The position numbers and the translations under genes are program-made. Below are positions 15,235 through 15,289 of a stretch of 15,289 nt of DNA, one piece after another. Each line of letters starts with the position of its first letter. Position 1 is the stretch's first letter. This DNA comes from Bacteroidales bacterium UBA1722 (lineage in GTDB: Bacteria; Bacteroidota; Bacteroidia; Bacteroidales; UBA932), in assembly GCA_002317435.1 (NCBI GenBank), contig DCIQ01000164.1:1-15289 (forward strand), given 5' to 3'. The notes beneath the pieces were generated by a model, which ran no database searches, was not told the origin of the DNA, and saw only the letters and a list, made by a program, of their open reading frames with translations.

Positions 15235-15289
15235 CCGTCAGTTTACCACCGGACCCTATTTCTTCTTAGGAAAGATTAAAAAATAAGTT

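Noticed and set aside
15256..15289. C-terminal end of a minus-strand gene entering from the right (ending PKKK)
   Set aside because: Only about ten codons are visible. The leftward terminator makes it plausible, but the frame cannot be verified in this window.
1..15289. CRISPR array, tRNA/rRNA genes, prophage or toxin-antitoxin module
   Set aside because: No regularly spaced direct repeats, no tRNA-like cloverleaf with conserved arms, and no phage or toxin family motifs were seen. The branched hairpin at 10442-10553 lacks tRNA landmarks.

Overview
The window reads as chromosome from a Bacteroidota bacterium, most likely of the order Bacteroidales. Three things point there. The transcarbamylase gene is of the N-succinylornithine type known from Bacteroides. 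Two intergenic sites match the Bacteroidetes -7 promoter element TAnnTTTG. Secreted proteins include a carboxypeptidase-like regulatory domain protein and two glycan-directed hydrolase families common in gut Bacteroidales. Base composition is about half G+C and coding density is high. I saw no rRNA, tRNA, CRISPR array, integrase or transposase.

Layout. Bases 1-486 (+) are the 3' end of an SLC13/DASS-type transporter. Bases 483-665 hold a long imperfect inverted repeat with CTAG ends, lying between two converging genes. Bases 689-3250 (-) are a two-gene unit: an HD-domain phosphohydrolase followed, 3 bp later, by a secreted GH172-type (DUF2961) protein. A 105-bp divergent promoter region (3251-3355) separates it from a secreted GH101-like glycosidase (3356-5158, +).

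Bases 5177-13645 (-) are an arginine biosynthesis cluster. In transcription order it runs: GNAT acyltransferase (candidate N-acylglutamate synthase), argG, argC, argD, argF' (succinylornithine transcarbamylase), argB, M20 deacylase, argH. The distal half (argD to argH) is joined by stop/start overlaps (TAATG, ATGA, ATGA, then a 20-nt overlap). The proximal half has real gaps, and two of these (argC-argD and argG-argC) hold GC-rich hairpin repeats. An AT-rich intergenic region (13646-13969) follows, then a secreted carboxypeptidase-regulatory-like protein of unknown function (13970-15166, +). A hairpin terminator pointing leftward (15205-15234) suggests a minus-strand gene entering from the right.

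How the genes work together. The arg cluster encodes each step from glutamate to arginine except carbamoyl phosphate supply. Glutamate is N-acylated (GNAT), phosphorylated (ArgB), reduced (ArgC), transaminated (ArgD), carbamylated while still acylated (ArgF'), deacylated to citrulline (M20 enzyme), then converted to arginine by ArgG and ArgH. The transcarbamylase has Ser at position 90, where the characterised Bacteroides fragilis enzyme has Pro and acetylornithine enzymes have Glu. This supports succinylated intermediates through a less usual residue. The most unusual non-coding content is the set of three hairpin-forming elements, two of them inside this operon.
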